A stretch of DNA of 5,040 nucleotides, from NCBI GenBank assembly GCA_038256935.1, contig JBBSJV010000096.1, positions 1 through 5,040 on the forward strand. The letters run 5' to 3'. Positions 5,010-5,040 of the stretch are shown here, one piece after another. The notes beneath the pieces are model-generated. The model was given only the letters and a program-made list of their open reading frames with translations. It had not been told where the DNA came from and ran no database searches. Every line of letters starts with the position of its first letter. Within the stretch, counting starts at the first letter, position 1. This DNA is from JBBSJV01 sp038256935 (GTDB taxonomy: Bacteria; Patescibacteriota; JACMRA01). Both the position numbers and the translations under genes were made by a program.

Positions 5010-5040
5010 ATGGCTGAAAGATATAATGACGGTAATCCAG
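5010..5040 (+). CDS. Start of an unidentified gene (cut by the window edge)
   Basis: An ATG at 5010-5012 opens a frame that stays open to the right edge and encodes MAERYNDGNP. The fragment is too short to assign a family. A coding start is suggested by its position after a terminator-like structure and a promoter-like region, and by the same AT-rich, SD-less upstream pattern seen at the other starts here. It could still be chance. Confidence 0.4.
   Translation, partial: MAERYNDGNP

Overview
The window looks like a piece of a low-GC bacterial chromosome from a cell with a Gram-positive-style (monoderm-like) surface. The signs are a sortase next to a protein with a C-terminal sorting signal, and a V/A-type ATP synthase. 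None of the seven gene starts has a convincing Shine-Dalgarno sequence, and TGG is used for Trp with no sign of recoding. Together these fit a Patescibacteria/CPR-type genome, but that placement is inference and no marker here proves it.

Left part (about 1-1787), all on the minus strand. From right to left in transcription order it holds a TetR/AcrR-family repressor (1154-1750), a glycine-zipper protein resembling general stress proteins (489-1025), and the N-terminal 118 residues of V/A-type ATP synthase subunit A (1-355, running off the left edge). Each gene has a plausible promoter of its own. A weak terminator-like hairpin lies between the stress protein and the ATPase gene. Imperfect palindromes sit in the tetR promoter spacer and on the -35 box of the stress-gene promoter, so they are operator candidates.

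Right part (about 1827-4923), all on the plus strand and divergent from tetR. It holds a membrane-anchored FecR-domain protein with a long polar tail (1944-2972), a secreted surface protein with DUF11-like and Ig-like domains ending in an LARTG sorting signal (3089-4099), and, 11 bases downstream, a membrane-anchored sortase (4111-4872). The last two form a clear substrate-enzyme pair: the surface protein is exported, and the sortase most likely cleaves its LARTG motif and attaches it to the envelope. A weak terminator-like structure follows the sortase.

Right edge. After a short intergenic region with a small hairpin, the first ten codons of another plus-strand gene appear at 5010.

There are no RNA genes, mobile elements or CRISPR arrays that I can support, and no gene-free stretch longer than 300 bases. 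The most interesting elements are the LARTG protein-sortase pair, the FecR-domain protein without an accompanying sigma factor, and the apparently leaderless or SD-less gene starts.
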